The notes under the pieces are model-generated. The model did no database searches. It was not told the DNA's origin and was given only the letters and a program-made list of their open reading frames with translations. 64,000 nt of DNA. Origin: Vibrio bathopelagicus. GTDB taxonomy: Bacteria > Pseudomonadota > Gammaproteobacteria > Enterobacterales > Vibrionaceae. Within the stretch, counting starts at the first letter, position 1. Each line of letters opens with the position of its first letter. Location of the stretch: NCBI RefSeq assembly GCF_014879975.1, contig NZ_CP062501.1, positions 124,001 through 188,000 of the forward strand, given 5' to 3'. The translations under genes and the position numbers were made by a program. Below are positions 54,301 to 62,195 of the stretch, piece after piece.

Positions 54301-54438
54301 GACCAAGTGGGCGCTGTTGTTGGTGTTCAACCATTTGGCGGTCAAGGTTTGTCGGGTACAGGCCCTAAAGCGGGTGGTCCTCACTACCTATATCGCTTTA
54401 CTGATGTTCATTTTTCTCAATCACAAGACAAGGCATAA
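51301..54438 (+). CDS. putA: bifunctional proline dehydrogenase / L-glutamate gamma-semialdehyde dehydrogenase
   Basis: A 1045-residue enzyme that oxidises proline to glutamate. The FAD-dependent PRODH barrel spans about 130-480 (SIKLSALHPRYEVAN, LRLVKGAYWDSEIK, ASHNAHTVSAI). The NAD-dependent ALDH domain spans about 560-1040, with FVCISPWNFPLAIFLGQ near 705, VAFTGSTPTAQ near 780, Glu in PFIAETGGQNAMIVDS near 810, and the catalytic Cys in SAGQRCSALRVLYIQ near 845. The N-terminal ribbon-helix-helix repressor domain of enteric PutA is missing, as usual in Vibrio. FAD-linked PRODH passes electrons to quinones at the membrane. Confidence 0.97.
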   Translation: MFTATDVLKPEFNEQSLDDLWTLISPLYMVDETQWLEQLLPLATPSESEKQQITDKTTSLIESIRADKTSIQMIDALLLEYSLDTQEGILLMCLAEALMRIPDSATADALIRDKLSVADWKSHLKNSDSVFVNASTWGLMLTGKVVGLSSNEQSAGQAVNRLVNKLSEPVIRKAMHQAMKVMGHQFVLGRSIAEAQKNGKSMRDKGFTYSYDMLGEAALTTADANKYFKDYLMAIEAVGRDTYVSSTSSPAPSVSIKLSALHPRYEVANEERVLTELCDTLEQLLRRAVELDVAITIDAEEADRLELSLKLFEKLYRTDLVKGWGKFGLVIQAYSKRALPVLVWLNRLAKEQGDLIPLRLVKGAYWDSEIKWSQQAGFTDYPVYTRKEATDVAYLACARYLLSPSVRGNIFPQFASHNAHTVSAIAVMTEHKDFEFQRLHGMGDSLYNHAMEAYQQSVRIYAPVGSHKDLLPYLVRRLLENGANSSFVHRLVDARCPVAELTQHPVDMLLAFDTLHNTKIPLPPAVFPERKNSYGVNIDIESEAHQFEAQVKTFLNNQWTAGPVINGESLAESMIKADQNVEQVTAPYDRRINVGQVAFANLDHVSAAITGADAAYADWNATSVETKAAALDKLADLMEDNLAELVAICHQEAGKTIHDSVDEVREAVDFCRYYAKQADNLQGFELKGFDGQTRIASRQGRGVFVCISPWNFPLAIFLGQITAALVAGNTVVAKPAEQTSLIAARAVELMNEAGFPAGTIQLLPGRGAEIGSALTSHDAIAGVAFTGSTPTAQRINVSLASRNAKPVPFIAETGGQNAMIVDSTALPEQVVRDVIRSAFASAGQRCSALRVLYIQEDIADRVVGLIHGAMDELSVGIPHLHKTDVGPVIDQNAKQKLLAHLENMTNTQKKVAQLSLGSDCEHGDFVPPSAFEIDDISCLKEEQFGPVLHIVRFKASELAQVVDQINQTGFGLTMGIHSRNETTYRWIEKHVRVGNCYINRDQVGAVVGVQPFGGQGLSGTGPKAGGPHYLYRFTDVHFSQSQDKA

Positions 54439-54449
54439 GGAGCAGTATC

Positions 54450-55154
54450 ATGGTTCATCAAGTGACAGGTTTTTCTGATGCTTTGTTAGCGTGGGAACAA
54501 TGGAATCTTACCGACTTTGATCATAAGAGTGCTCAGGTACTTTCATTTAAATCAGAGATCGAGAGTCAATCTAAGCCTTTGGCGGCGGTGGCGACTTATC
54601 ACCTAGAGCAAGCGTCTGCACTGCTTTCTGAACAACATCTAATGGCTGGCCCTACGGGCGAAACCAATGAGCTGTATGCCGCTGGTCGTGGTGTGGCTTT
54701 AGTGATTGTTGATGATTGTGAAGAGAAAGTGCCCGCACTGCAAACCGCAATGGCAATGATTACCGCTGCACTACTGGCTGGTAACAGTGTTCAATTGTGC
54801 AGTGATGACGTGCAGTTCAACACATTAATTGCAGATGCCGCGAAACAAGCGAATCTGCCAACGAACTTGGTGCAAGTTGCCTCGTATGACGCTGCTCAAC
54901 AGCTGCTGTCTTGCGATGTACGAAGCGCAGGTTACGTTGGTAATTCACAAACGGCTCAAGCTATCAATTTACAACTTGCTAAGCGTGACGGTGCAATCGT
55001 CGGTTTAGTAGCTGAAACGGATCTGACCGCAATGAATGTTGCTAATGATCCACACCTATCGCTGCGCTTCATTACCGAGCGTACGCGAACTATAAATATA
55101 ACAGCCGTGGGCGGTAATGCGACCTTGCTCGAACTTGGAAGCGAAGCTCACTAA
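54450..55154 (+). CDS. stand-alone ALDH-superfamily-like domain protein downstream of putA
   Basis: A 234-residue protein in the putA operon, 11 bp behind putA, with an AAGGAG ribosome binding site. The middle part (AAGRGVALVIVDDCEEKVPALQTAMAMITAALLAGNSVQLCSDD) resembles the Rossmann part of aldehyde dehydrogenases. The catalytic Cys and Glu motifs are absent, so it is not an active ALDH. Long PutA proteins of other bacteria carry a C-terminal inactive ALDH-like domain that closes the substrate-channelling cavity. This gene looks like that domain encoded separately. It is often annotated loosely as a pyrroline-5-carboxylate dehydrogenase. Confidence 0.72.
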   Translation: MVHQVTGFSDALLAWEQWNLTDFDHKSAQVLSFKSEIESQSKPLAAVATYHLEQASALLSEQHLMAGPTGETNELYAAGRGVALVIVDDCEEKVPALQTAMAMITAALLAGNSVQLCSDDVQFNTLIADAAKQANLPTNLVQVASYDAAQQLLSCDVRSAGYVGNSQTAQAINLQLAKRDGAIVGLVAETDLTAMNVANDPHLSLRFITERTRTINITAVGGNATLLELGSEAH

Positions 55155-55320
55155 CCTTCAGTAAATCTGGCTCTAAAGACTTTTGGTTTTTTCCATTTTG
55201 GGAGTTATCCATTGGTATTTGGGGCCATAATCCCTAATTCAATGTATTCGCTTACCTTTACGGTGAGTGCATTGCATCGAATTAGGCATGGAAGGCTTTC
55301 TACAAAATGAGGACTATCAA

Positions 55321-56814
55321 ATGATAGAAAACAGTTTTGCAATAACGACGACGTTCATTGCGTATCTAATTATGATGCTAGCGATCGGTGTTATTGCTTA
55401 CAAACGTACATCTAACTCAACTGACTACTTTCTAGGTGGTCGTTCGTTAGGCCCATGGCCTGCTGCACTTTCTGCTGGTGCATCAGACATGAGTGGCTGG
55501 TTGCTACTAGGTCTGCCTGGTTACGCTTACGCTGCTGGCTTTGAAGCATTCTGGCTTGCTGGTGGTCTACTTGTGGGTACTTGGGCAAACTGGTTAATCA
55601 GTGCTAAACGTCTACGTACTTACAGTATTACGACTGAATCACTGACTCTGCCTGAGTTCTTATCTCGCCGCTTTAATGACAATTCAAAGCTGATACAAAC
55701 AATTTCTGCTTTCTTTATCCTTTTATTCTTCCTTTTCTACACAAGTTCAGGCTTGGTAGCAGGTGGTAAATTGTTTGAAACAGTATTCGGCCTAGATTAC
55801 ACAACAGCGGTAATCATCGGTACTGTATGTGTGGTTTCTTACACCTTGTTTGGTGGCTTCTTAGCGGTATCTTGGACGGATTTGGTTCAAGGTCTACTGA
55901 TGTCTGCAGCACTATTGATTGTACCAATTGCTGCAATGGACGGTGGCCTAGGTCAGCTTTCTACTGACTTACACAACATCAACCCAGAGCTATTAACGCT
56001 ATGGAATGATGCGAAGGGTGAGCCGCTTTCTGCTATTGCGATCATCTCTCTAGCGGCATGGGGTTTAGGTTACTTCGGTCAACCACACATCTTGGCTCGT
56101 TTTAAAGCAACTCGTTCAAACAAAGATCTTGTGACAGCACGCCGCATTGCGGTTATCTGGACTGCTCTTTCTATGATTGGTGCAATGCTAGTGGGTCTTG
56201 TTGGTCTAATTTACGTGACTAACTCTGGCGCACCTAAGCTAGACGATGGCGAGAAGATCTTCATGCTTCTTGTTAACGCGATGTTCCACCCAGTAATCGC
56301 AGGTATCCTACTTGCTGCAATCCTAGCGGCAATCATGAGTACTGCGGATTCACAACTTCTTGTTTCTTCATCTGCAATGGCAGAAGATCTGTACAAGCAA
56401 GTTCTGAAGAAAGACGCAACGTCAGAAGAGATTGTTCGTGTGGGTCGCTTTGCGGTAATCCTAATCTCTCTTATCGCGCTATTCTTAGCGATGACACCAG
56501 ACAGCTCAGTACTTGGCCTTGTATCTTACGCATGGGCTGGTTTTGGTGCTGCGTTTGGTCCAGCTATCGTGTTGAGCCTTTACTGGTCTCGTATGAACCG
56601 TAACGGCGCTCTAGCGGGTATCGTGGTTGGTGGTGTTACGATTGTACTTTGGAAGCAGTTCACAGGCGGTTGGTTCGATGTGTACGAAATCGTACCAGGA
56701 ATCATCCTATCGACTCTTTCTATCGTTATCGTGAGCCTAATTACGGGCGAGCCAGAAGACGAAGTGAAGAAGCAACACGCTGAATTCGAGAAGAATCTGG
56801 TAGAACTAGATTAG
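55321..56814 (+). CDS. putP: sodium/proline symporter PutP
   Basis: A 497-residue sodium:solute symporter with about 13 membrane helices. Family signatures include the segments DYFLGGRSLGPWPAALSAGASDMSGWLLLG near 35-65 (Na+ and proline site) and SWTDLVQGLLM near 185, and AAIMSTADSQLLVSSSA near 335. I start it at 55321 (MIENSFAITT), where GAGGA lies 7 bp upstream; an open frame extends to 55267 but adds a non-membrane leader with no ribosome binding site. It imports the proline oxidised by PutA. A terminator and a parS2 site follow. Confidence 0.96.
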   Translation: MIENSFAITTTFIAYLIMMLAIGVIAYKRTSNSTDYFLGGRSLGPWPAALSAGASDMSGWLLLGLPGYAYAAGFEAFWLAGGLLVGTWANWLISAKRLRTYSITTESLTLPEFLSRRFNDNSKLIQTISAFFILLFFLFYTSSGLVAGGKLFETVFGLDYTTAVIIGTVCVVSYTLFGGFLAVSWTDLVQGLLMSAALLIVPIAAMDGGLGQLSTDLHNINPELLTLWNDAKGEPLSAIAIISLAAWGLGYFGQPHILARFKATRSNKDLVTARRIAVIWTALSMIGAMLVGLVGLIYVTNSGAPKLDDGEKIFMLLVNAMFHPVIAGILLAAILAAIMSTADSQLLVSSSAMAEDLYKQVLKKDATSEEIVRVGRFAVILISLIALFLAMTPDSSVLGLVSYAWAGFGAAFGPAIVLSLYWSRMNRNGALAGIVVGGVTIVLWKQFTGGWFDVYEIVPGIILSTLSIVIVSLITGEPEDEVKKQHAEFEKNLVELD

Positions 56815-56850
56815 TTTTATTGTTATTCGTCTAGGTGAAAAACTAGGCGA

Positions 56851-56865
56851 ATTTACATTGTAAAA
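56851..56865. promoter_or_regulatory. parS2 site after putP
   Basis: ATTTACATTGTAAAA fits NTTTACANTGTAAAN at all fixed positions; 36 bp after the putP stop. Confidence 0.88.
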
Positions 56866-56912
56866 CTCTGATGATGTAGTAAAGAACATCAGTGAAAATA
56901 ATTGCAAAAAGT

Positions 56913-56943
56913 AATAGAGTCACTTCGGTGGCTCTATTTTTTT
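56913..56943 (+). terminator. terminator of putP
   Basis: AATAGAGTCAC pairs with GTGGCTCTATT around a TTCG tetraloop, followed by a T-run. It overlaps the 3' end of the convergent merR-type gene. Confidence 0.88.
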
Positions 56944-57455
56944 GACCATTCCCTAATGCTTTCGACCTCTTTCTGGTCGATATTCAATGACTCCAAGAAC
57001 TCTTGGTGGGCCGTCGGCTCCATCTTCTCAAACTGCTTGTGCCAGTTTTTCATGTCCTCTTCGCTGAACCCTGCATTCTCCATCACACGAACCCAACGTT
57101 CTTTCGTCAGTAATTTTTGCTCTAACAATTCTGGCTGTTCCAACAGCATCACAATCGCTTTTTGTTGCTGGCGAAGGTTCTGAATTTCTTTCTCTAGTGC
57201 ATTGAACTGGTTTACTAAGGTTTGCTCTTGTTTTACGTCGTCTTTGCGATCAAGCAGCGCTGTGATTTCTTGGATAGATAAACCGAAAGAGCGGTAGGAA
57301 ATGATGCTCTCCAAACGAGCCTGTTCCTTTTCACCATACCAGCGGTAGCCATTGTCGGAACGACAGTGAGGGAGAAGCAGTCCTGCACGTTCGTAGTAAA
57401 GAATGGTGGTGCGAGAGATGTTATAAGCCTTGGCAATTTGAGTAACAGTGAGCAT
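56934..57455 (-). CDS. MerR-family transcriptional regulator
   Basis: A 173-residue regulator. The N-terminal winged HTH (TVTQIAKAYNISRTTILYYERAGLLLPHCRSDNGYRWY, in parts) and the dimerisation coiled coil (about 75-115) are standard. The C-terminal 60 residues form a small helical domain with FSEEDMKNWHKQFEKMEP, as in MerR proteins that bind organic ligands (TipA-like) rather than metals; no metal-binding Cys are present. It converges on putP and stands alone, so its target is unknown. Confidence 0.86.
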   Translation of the reverse strand: MLTVTQIAKAYNISRTTILYYERAGLLLPHCRSDNGYRWYGEKEQARLESIISYRSFGLSIQEITALLDRKDDVKQEQTLVNQFNALEKEIQNLRQQQKAIVMLLEQPELLEQKLLTKERWVRVMENAGFSEEDMKNWHKQFEKMEPTAHQEFLESLNIDQKEVESIREWSKK

Positions 57456-57680
57456 CTTCGGCCTCTTTGGTCGTCTTAGATGAATAGAAACATCAAGGAG
57501 TGGCGTATTCTAATCGCGCCTAGTTAAGGTGTATAGCAAGTAATCTGGTTGAGGTTGATACCTGCCCCTCTAACTCCTGACCATGCTTGAGTCGTGTTTC
57601 TGGTACTGAGAACATTTTAGTTTTCGTTGAGATACATTACAGTGATAAATGGCGATGTAGGAAGCTAAAGGAATATCGAA

Positions 57681-58574
57681 GTGTCACAAGCGATCCCCAA
57701 TGTTGGATTTAATCACGAAAAAACGGCACAGGCTGAGTTAGAACTGATTCCGCTGTCTAGGCTTTATTCTGATAGCAACATCGACCACGATCCTCAATTG
57801 CCACATCGTGTCCGTTTCTTCTTAATTCTGTTTATTGAGCAAGGCTCAGGCACGCATATGGTCGACTTTGAAGACTACCCGTTTAGCCAAGGAAGCGTCG
57901 TGTTCATTCAAAGGGAGCAAGTACACGCCTTTGATTTTAGTAACCAGCCTCAAGGTACTGCGGTTTTGTTTACTCAGGCTTTCCTCGACAGTGTTCACGC
58001 TAATATGCGCTTGCCTAACTATACGCCAACCCACTTGAACAAGGCGCACTCTGCGCTGTTGTCATTGGACGAATCTCATCAAGATAGAACGCAGAGCCTG
58101 TTACAGCAAATTACGATGGAACTGAATCAACCCGAATCTGATCCCTTGATCGTGATGTATCTGTTCTCGGCATTGGCGTTGATTCTTCATCGTCTGCGAC
58201 CGGAAGTGAAGCAAGATGCCTTGAGCTTGCAGCAGAATATCAAGTTTGCTCGCTACTTCGAGTTGCTTCAAGACAACTACCTGCGCGTTCGTGATGCTAA
58301 CTGGTATGCGAATCAAATTAACACCACCTACAAGACGCTGAATCAAGTGTGTAAGGTCGCGACTGGATTAACGGCAAAGCAGATCATCGATTCATTTACC
58401 GTGTTAGAGATGAAGCGTCAGCTGGTTGTTAGCAATATTACCTCACAAAAAATGGCATCAGATTTTGGATTTGAAGACGCGAGTAATTTCGTTAAGTACT
58501 TTAAAAATCATACCCAAATGACCCCTAGTGAGTTTCAAAAGAAATATTCAAAGCCGTCGCTCTCTGAATCGTGA
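57681..58574 (+). CDS. AraC-family transcriptional regulator
   Basis: A 297-residue regulator with a GTG start and an AAAGGA ribosome binding site. A cupin-type sensor domain (HRVRFFLILFIEQGSGTHMVDF, VVFIQREQVHAFDF) covers about 35-110, and the HTH pair at about 195-290 includes TTYKTLNQVCKVATGLTAKQIID and MASDFGFEDASNFVKYFKNHTQMTPSEFQKKY, in parts. It precedes the secreted NTF2-like gene on the same strand by 114 bp, so it may control it. Confidence 0.87.
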   Translation: MSQAIPNVGFNHEKTAQAELELIPLSRLYSDSNIDHDPQLPHRVRFFLILFIEQGSGTHMVDFEDYPFSQGSVVFIQREQVHAFDFSNQPQGTAVLFTQAFLDSVHANMRLPNYTPTHLNKAHSALLSLDESHQDRTQSLLQQITMELNQPESDPLIVMYLFSALALILHRLRPEVKQDALSLQQNIKFARYFELLQDNYLRVRDANWYANQINTTYKTLNQVCKVATGLTAKQIIDSFTVLEMKRQLVVSNITSQKMASDFGFEDASNFVKYFKNHTQMTPSEFQKKYSKPSLSES

Positions 58575-58688
58575 GTCGACACCAATCATCTAAGGTTCGA
58601 TATCTACCATTTTTCCGCCTAAATACACTCTGCCGTGAGTCGCCCTCGTTGACTAATATAGTTTCCAAGCCAACGAGAGGACTTAAAA

Positions 58689-59543
58689 ATGAAAACAATA
58701 ACTAAATCTACATTACTAGCGGCAAGCGTATTGAGTGCTTCTACTTACGCAACCGCTGCTACTGCTCAAGAGCTTTCTATTAAAGAGAAAGGCGTTGCGG
58801 TGATTTCAAGTATTGAGACGGGAGATGCGAAAGCAGTGAGCTACATCAACCCTGAAAAATACATTCAACATAATCTGGCGGTCGGCGATGGCTTAGCGGG
58901 ATTTGGTGAAGTGCTACAAATGCTGCCAGAAGGCTCAGCGAAAGCACAAGTTAAGCGCTCATTTCAAGATGGTGACTTCGTCGTAACGCACACCGAATAT
59001 AACTTTTTTGGCCCTAAAGTCGGCTTCGATGTGTTTCGTTTTGAAGATGGGTTGATCGTTGAACACTGGGATAACCTACAAGACATTGCTAAACCAAACG
59101 CAAGTGGACGCACTCAATTAGATGGCACGACTAAAGTCGTAGACCTTGAGAAAACGGGTCAAAACAAACAGCTAATCAGTGGTTTCGTCAAAGACATTTT
59201 GATTAGCGGCGATATGTCTAAAATTAATCAATATATCGACAACGAAGACAGTGCTTACTTACAGCACAACCCAGGCGTAGCCGACGGTTTGAGCGGGTTG
59301 GGTGAGGCATTGGGTGCGCTAGCAGAAGCAGGCATGCCAATGGTTTATACCGCCAACCATAAGATTTTAGGCCAAGGTAACTTTGTGTTATCGATCAGTG
59401 AAGGCCAGTTCATGAATAACCACGTTGCTTTTTATGATCTATTCCGTATTGATGACGGAAAAATTGTTGAGCACTGGGACACCATCGAAACCATTCCTGC
59501 ACGTTCAGAGTGGAAAAACGACAACGGCAAATTTGGCTTTTAA
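58689..59543 (+). CDS. secreted protein with two NTF2/SnoaL-like domains
   Basis: A 284-residue exported protein (signal peptide near residues 1-27, ending in ATAATA-Q). It contains two similar SnoaL/NTF2-like repeats of about 125 residues. The parallels are YIQHNLAVGDGLAGFGEVLQML and YLQHNPGVADGLSGLGEALGAL, then DVFRFEDGLIVEHWDNLQ and DLFRIDDGKIVEHWDTIE. Family members form small cone-shaped barrels used as isomerases, hydrolases or binding proteins. The substrate is unknown. It follows an AraC regulator and ends at a strong terminator. Confidence 0.83.
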   Translation: MKTITKSTLLAASVLSASTYATAATAQELSIKEKGVAVISSIETGDAKAVSYINPEKYIQHNLAVGDGLAGFGEVLQMLPEGSAKAQVKRSFQDGDFVVTHTEYNFFGPKVGFDVFRFEDGLIVEHWDNLQDIAKPNASGRTQLDGTTKVVDLEKTGQNKQLISGFVKDILISGDMSKINQYIDNEDSAYLQHNPGVADGLSGLGEALGALAEAGMPMVYTANHKILGQGNFVLSISEGQFMNNHVAFYDLFRIDDGKIVEHWDTIETIPARSEWKNDNGKFGF

Positions 59544-59575
59544 GTTTGAGCTAAATTGAACCTAAAATAACGATT

Positions 59576-59610
59576 AAAGCGGTGCTTTCTTAGGTGAAGT
59601 GCCGCTTTTT
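59576..59610 (+). terminator. terminator of the NTF2-like gene
   Basis: AAAGCGGTGCTT pairs with AAGTGCCGCTTT (two wobble pairs), followed by six T residues. Confidence 0.86.
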
Positions 59611-59659
59611 TATGTGTGAATTTGATGACAGTTTCGGGCGAAGTACTGTCGTTAAGGGG

Positions 59660-59674
59660 TTTTACAATGTAAAT
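59660..59674. promoter_or_regulatory. parS2 site after the NTF2-like gene
   Basis: TTTTACAATGTAAAT fits NTTTACANTGTAAAN at all fixed positions. It lies in the 326-bp gap 59544-59869, which otherwise shows only the terminator and no supported gene. Confidence 0.88.
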
Positions 59675-59869
59675 CGAAACCGAGTGATGGAGGGCAATAA
59701 AGTAAAACTGAGTGAGATCGATGACGTTTGATGTCAAAAAATGGAAGAGAAAAATGGTTGTTTTTTGAACTTGGCGCTCACTTTTGTGATTAGCTCGGTG
59801 AATTGTGGAACCGAATTGGACATGATGTGTCAATTGTCAGTAACCACTAAAGACCTATAGGACAAAGGT

Positions 59870-60094
59870 ATGCCTGATCTCTATTGCAAAGGATGTAAAA
59901 AAACAACACTACATAAGTCTATAATGAAACGTTGTGAATCAGAGCCTGGGACGACTTCTGGCCGCATGTTGCAATGGACATCTAAGCTTTTTAGTGGCAA
60001 CCAGTACTACGATATGGAAACACAACATTTTTGCCGAACGTGTAATTGCCGTTGCGAAGCTGGGAGTATCGTCCCACAAGTGGGCTTAGCTTAG
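59870..60094 (+). CDS. small zinc-ribbon-like protein, 74 aa
   Basis: A 74-residue protein with CKGC near residues 6-9 and CRTC-NCRC near 55-61, the spacing of a zinc-ribbon. It is basic in between (KKTTLHKSIMKRCE), with a C-terminus GSIVPQVGLA. An AGGACAAAGG ribosome binding region lies upstream. Function is unknown; DNA or RNA binding is possible. It converges with the 56-aa gene on a shared terminator. Confidence 0.68.
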   Translation: MPDLYCKGCKKTTLHKSIMKRCESEPGTTSGRMLQWTSKLFSGNQYYDMETQHFCRTCNCRCEAGSIVPQVGLA

Positions 60095-60126
60095 CCAATA
60101 GTAAGTACTTACTTATTTAGATCAAA

Positions 60127-60152
60127 AAAAACCTCCGCCTTGGAGGTTTTTT
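60127..60152. terminator. bidirectional terminator between two small genes
   Basis: AACCTCC pairs with GGAGGTT around a five-base loop, with an A-run before and a T-run after. Confidence 0.87.
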
Positions 60153-60157
60153 CATTT

Positions 60158-60328
60158 TTATGCGGCTTGTAACGCTAGCTCTGCTTCAATGGAGTTACCA
60201 TCAATTTTCACGTCCCATCCGTAGTTGGAGTACTCATTTGCCAGTGCTTGAGCGACGTCTTTTGATACGGTTACGTGTGTCCATGAGCCAATGCTATACG
60301 GCTTGTATGCGAGTTCCTGCGTTTTCAT
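60158..60328 (-). CDS. very small protein, 56 aa, function unknown
   Basis: This frame encodes 56 residues, beginning MKTQELAYKPYSIGSWTHVT and ending AELALQAA. It is supported by an AAGGA ribosome binding site about 12 bp before the ATG, a stop placed 6 bp before a bidirectional terminator, and a composition typical of a soluble alpha/beta protein. It has no membrane segment or cysteine. I do not recognise a family. Confidence 0.62.
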   Translation of the reverse strand: MKTQELAYKPYSIGSWTHVTVSKDVAQALANEYSNYGWDVKIDGNSIEAELALQAA

Positions 60329-60607
60329 AATAGAGTCATCCTTTCTCTTTGATAATTCTATTATTCACTTTGGTCTATATCCTTTCTTTCGTTTCTGGCT
60401 CAACTTATTTGTTATTTGGGTCAATTTTATAATAATTTGTTAATAACTAGAAGATGATTTATAAGGCATGTTATCAGTTTGTGTTGATTTATATTCCATA
60501 TGAATGTTGACTGCGCATTTAGTTTTTTAAATGTGTGAGCGGGGTTTTGCTCCATTTTGATCACTATGGAATATACTGAGCCGAATTTAGAATGTTTAAG
60601 GAATGTT

Positions 60608-61096
60608 ATGTCTCAGCATCAACTCGATCGTATCGATAAAGAGATACTAAGAATTCTGCATATGAAAGGGCGTTTGCCCGTTGTTGAGTTGGCAAAACAA
60701 GTCAACTTAACCACTTCTCCATGTTCCGATCGGCTCAAACGATTGGAAAAAGATGGCTACATCACCGGCTATCATGCTGAGCTGTGTTCAGAGAAGTTAG
60801 GGCTCGATGTTCAAGTCTTTATCCATATTCGACTCGACCAAACGAGCTTCTCTATTTTTGATAAGTTTGCACAGGCTGTTGAGTTGATGCCGGAAGTGGA
60901 GGAGTGTTACTCCCTCTCGGGTGACTTTGACACCATGATCAAGGTTCGAGTGAAAGACATGAAGGCATACCAAGCGTTTATGGCAACCAAGCTGGGTACA
61001 TTACCGGGCGTGATCCAGACTCGCAGCGAAGTGGTGATTGAAGAGCACAAGAAGGGCTTTGGCGTGAATCCTGAGTTGCTGGCAACCTTAAAGTAG
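60608..61096 (+). CDS. Lrp/AsnC-family transcriptional regulator
   Basis: A 162-residue feast/famine regulator. The HTH is at about residues 5-60 (LDRIDKEILRILHMKGRLPVVELAKQVNLTTSPCSDRLKRLEKDGYI, in parts), followed by the RAM ligand domain (VEECYSLSGDFDTMIKVRVKDM). I chose 60608 because AAGGA lies 7 bp upstream and the length then equals that of Lrp-type proteins; the frame is open from 60557. The ligand is probably an amino acid. A strong terminator follows. Confidence 0.88.
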   Translation: MSQHQLDRIDKEILRILHMKGRLPVVELAKQVNLTTSPCSDRLKRLEKDGYITGYHAELCSEKLGLDVQVFIHIRLDQTSFSIFDKFAQAVELMPEVEECYSLSGDFDTMIKVRVKDMKAYQAFMATKLGTLPGVIQTRSEVVIEEHKKGFGVNPELLATLK

Positions 61097-61118
61097 GGCT
61101 GCCTCTTATGTTGGACAT

Positions 61119-61149
61119 AAAAAATGGAAGCTAATAAGCTTCCATTTTT
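61119..61149. terminator. terminator between lrp-type gene and DUF445 gene
   Basis: AAAATGGAAGCT pairs with AGCTTCCATTTT around an AATA loop, with T-runs on both strands. Confidence 0.9.
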
Positions 61150-61191
61150 GTTGAACGTTAGATAAAGAGCAATCCGATAAACTTGTCCAGT

Positions 61192-61896
61192 TTACAGCGT
61201 AATTGCCGCAGAGATTAAGCCAATCACACCACCGAATACACCGCCCCAAACCACTAGCCAACCAAGGTGCTTCTTGATCATGGTCTGAACCATCTCTTTC
61301 ACGAGTTTTGGTGTTAACTCATTCAAACGCTGGTCGATGATCGCTTCAATGTTCTCTTTGATTTCATCCATCATGGCAGGCGATTCAAGTTCATCCTTGA
61401 TGGCATTTTTTACCGAATCACTCTTGCTGATTTCAATCACAGACTCTTGCATCTTCTCCACAAAGGGCGCTTTCATCGGCTGTAGTGCTTCTGTTCCGCC
61501 AACCATTGCCAACATGCCACCAAACTGAGAGTTCTCGATAACATGAACCAGTGAATCGAATGCAGGGTTAAAGTCAATCTTCTTAATCACGGGCTCTAGA
61601 TTGAGCGATTTTCCGGTCATCTCACTACTAAGGAAGCGGTCGATGTTACTTTCAGTAAAGAACTGTTCCATCATTAGTTGCTTAATAGCGGCCTTGAACT
61701 CTTCAAAACGAGCTGGAATGACACCAGAACCGTATAAGCCGGGTACTTTTTCGAACAACATGTGAATCGCAAGCCAGTTGGTGATGGCACCTGAAAAGGC
61801 GAATAGGCCTGCATAAAGCAAGTATTGGTTTGCTGTCGCATAGCCGCCAGCAAGCAGTGCTAACGCAATAACGTTAGTTAAGACACTTTTGTTCAT
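61192..61896 (-). CDS. DUF445-family membrane protein
   Basis: A 234-residue inner-membrane protein. Helices lie near residues 4-20 and 25-45 (YLLYAGLFAFSGAITNWLAIHMLFEKVPGLYGSGVIP, in parts; the NWLAI...F-P-G-GVIP pattern marks DUF445). A charged central region follows, and a C-terminal helix (VVWGGVFGGVIGLISAAIT) ends the protein. The biochemical function of DUF445 is unknown. It is monocistronic. Confidence 0.85.
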   Translation of the reverse strand: MNKSVLTNVIALALLAGGYATANQYLLYAGLFAFSGAITNWLAIHMLFEKVPGLYGSGVIPARFEEFKAAIKQLMMEQFFTESNIDRFLSSEMTGKSLNLEPVIKKIDFNPAFDSLVHVIENSQFGGMLAMVGGTEALQPMKAPFVEKMQESVIEISKSDSVKNAIKDELESPAMMDEIKENIEAIIDQRLNELTPKLVKEMVQTMIKKHLGWLVVWGGVFGGVIGLISAAITL

Positions 61897-62022
61897 GGTT
61901 GATCTCTAGAAAGAATACTGCGCGCATTTTAAGAAAAAAACGCCAAGAAAAAAACAAAAGGATCGATGAAGTTTATGGGACAGACGAAAACAGATGAGAA
62001 AGGGGCGAAGATTGACAGGCAT

Positions 62023-62056
62023 AAAAAAGGCTAGCCTCCCCCCGAAGTCTAGCCTT
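62023..62056 (-). terminator. terminator of the ABC exporter gene
   Basis: AAGGCTAG pairs with CTAGCCTT over a 14-base loop, followed by T residues on the minus strand. It lies 140 bp after the exporter stop. Confidence 0.75.
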
Positions 62057-62195
62057 ATTCCAGAACGCGCAAGCGAAGCGTCTTGATCTGTTATCGCTAT
62101 TATATAATTACGACATAACATTCTGCCACGTGTAATTTACCAGCAGTTAACAATTTGGTGTGAAACACGCCGCACTATTTAAAATAGCACATAAA

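Noticed and set aside
59540..59833. 97-codon antisense frame after the NTF2-like gene
   Set aside because: It crosses the terminator and the parS2 site and lacks a ribosome binding site.
61188..61202. GTTTACAGCGTAATT as a seventh parS2 site
   Set aside because: Two of the fixed positions differ from NTTTACANTGTAAAN, and it overlaps the DUF445 stop region.
61906..62121. 71-codon frame between the DUF445 gene and the exporter
   Set aside because: It overlaps the exporter terminator and has no start signal.
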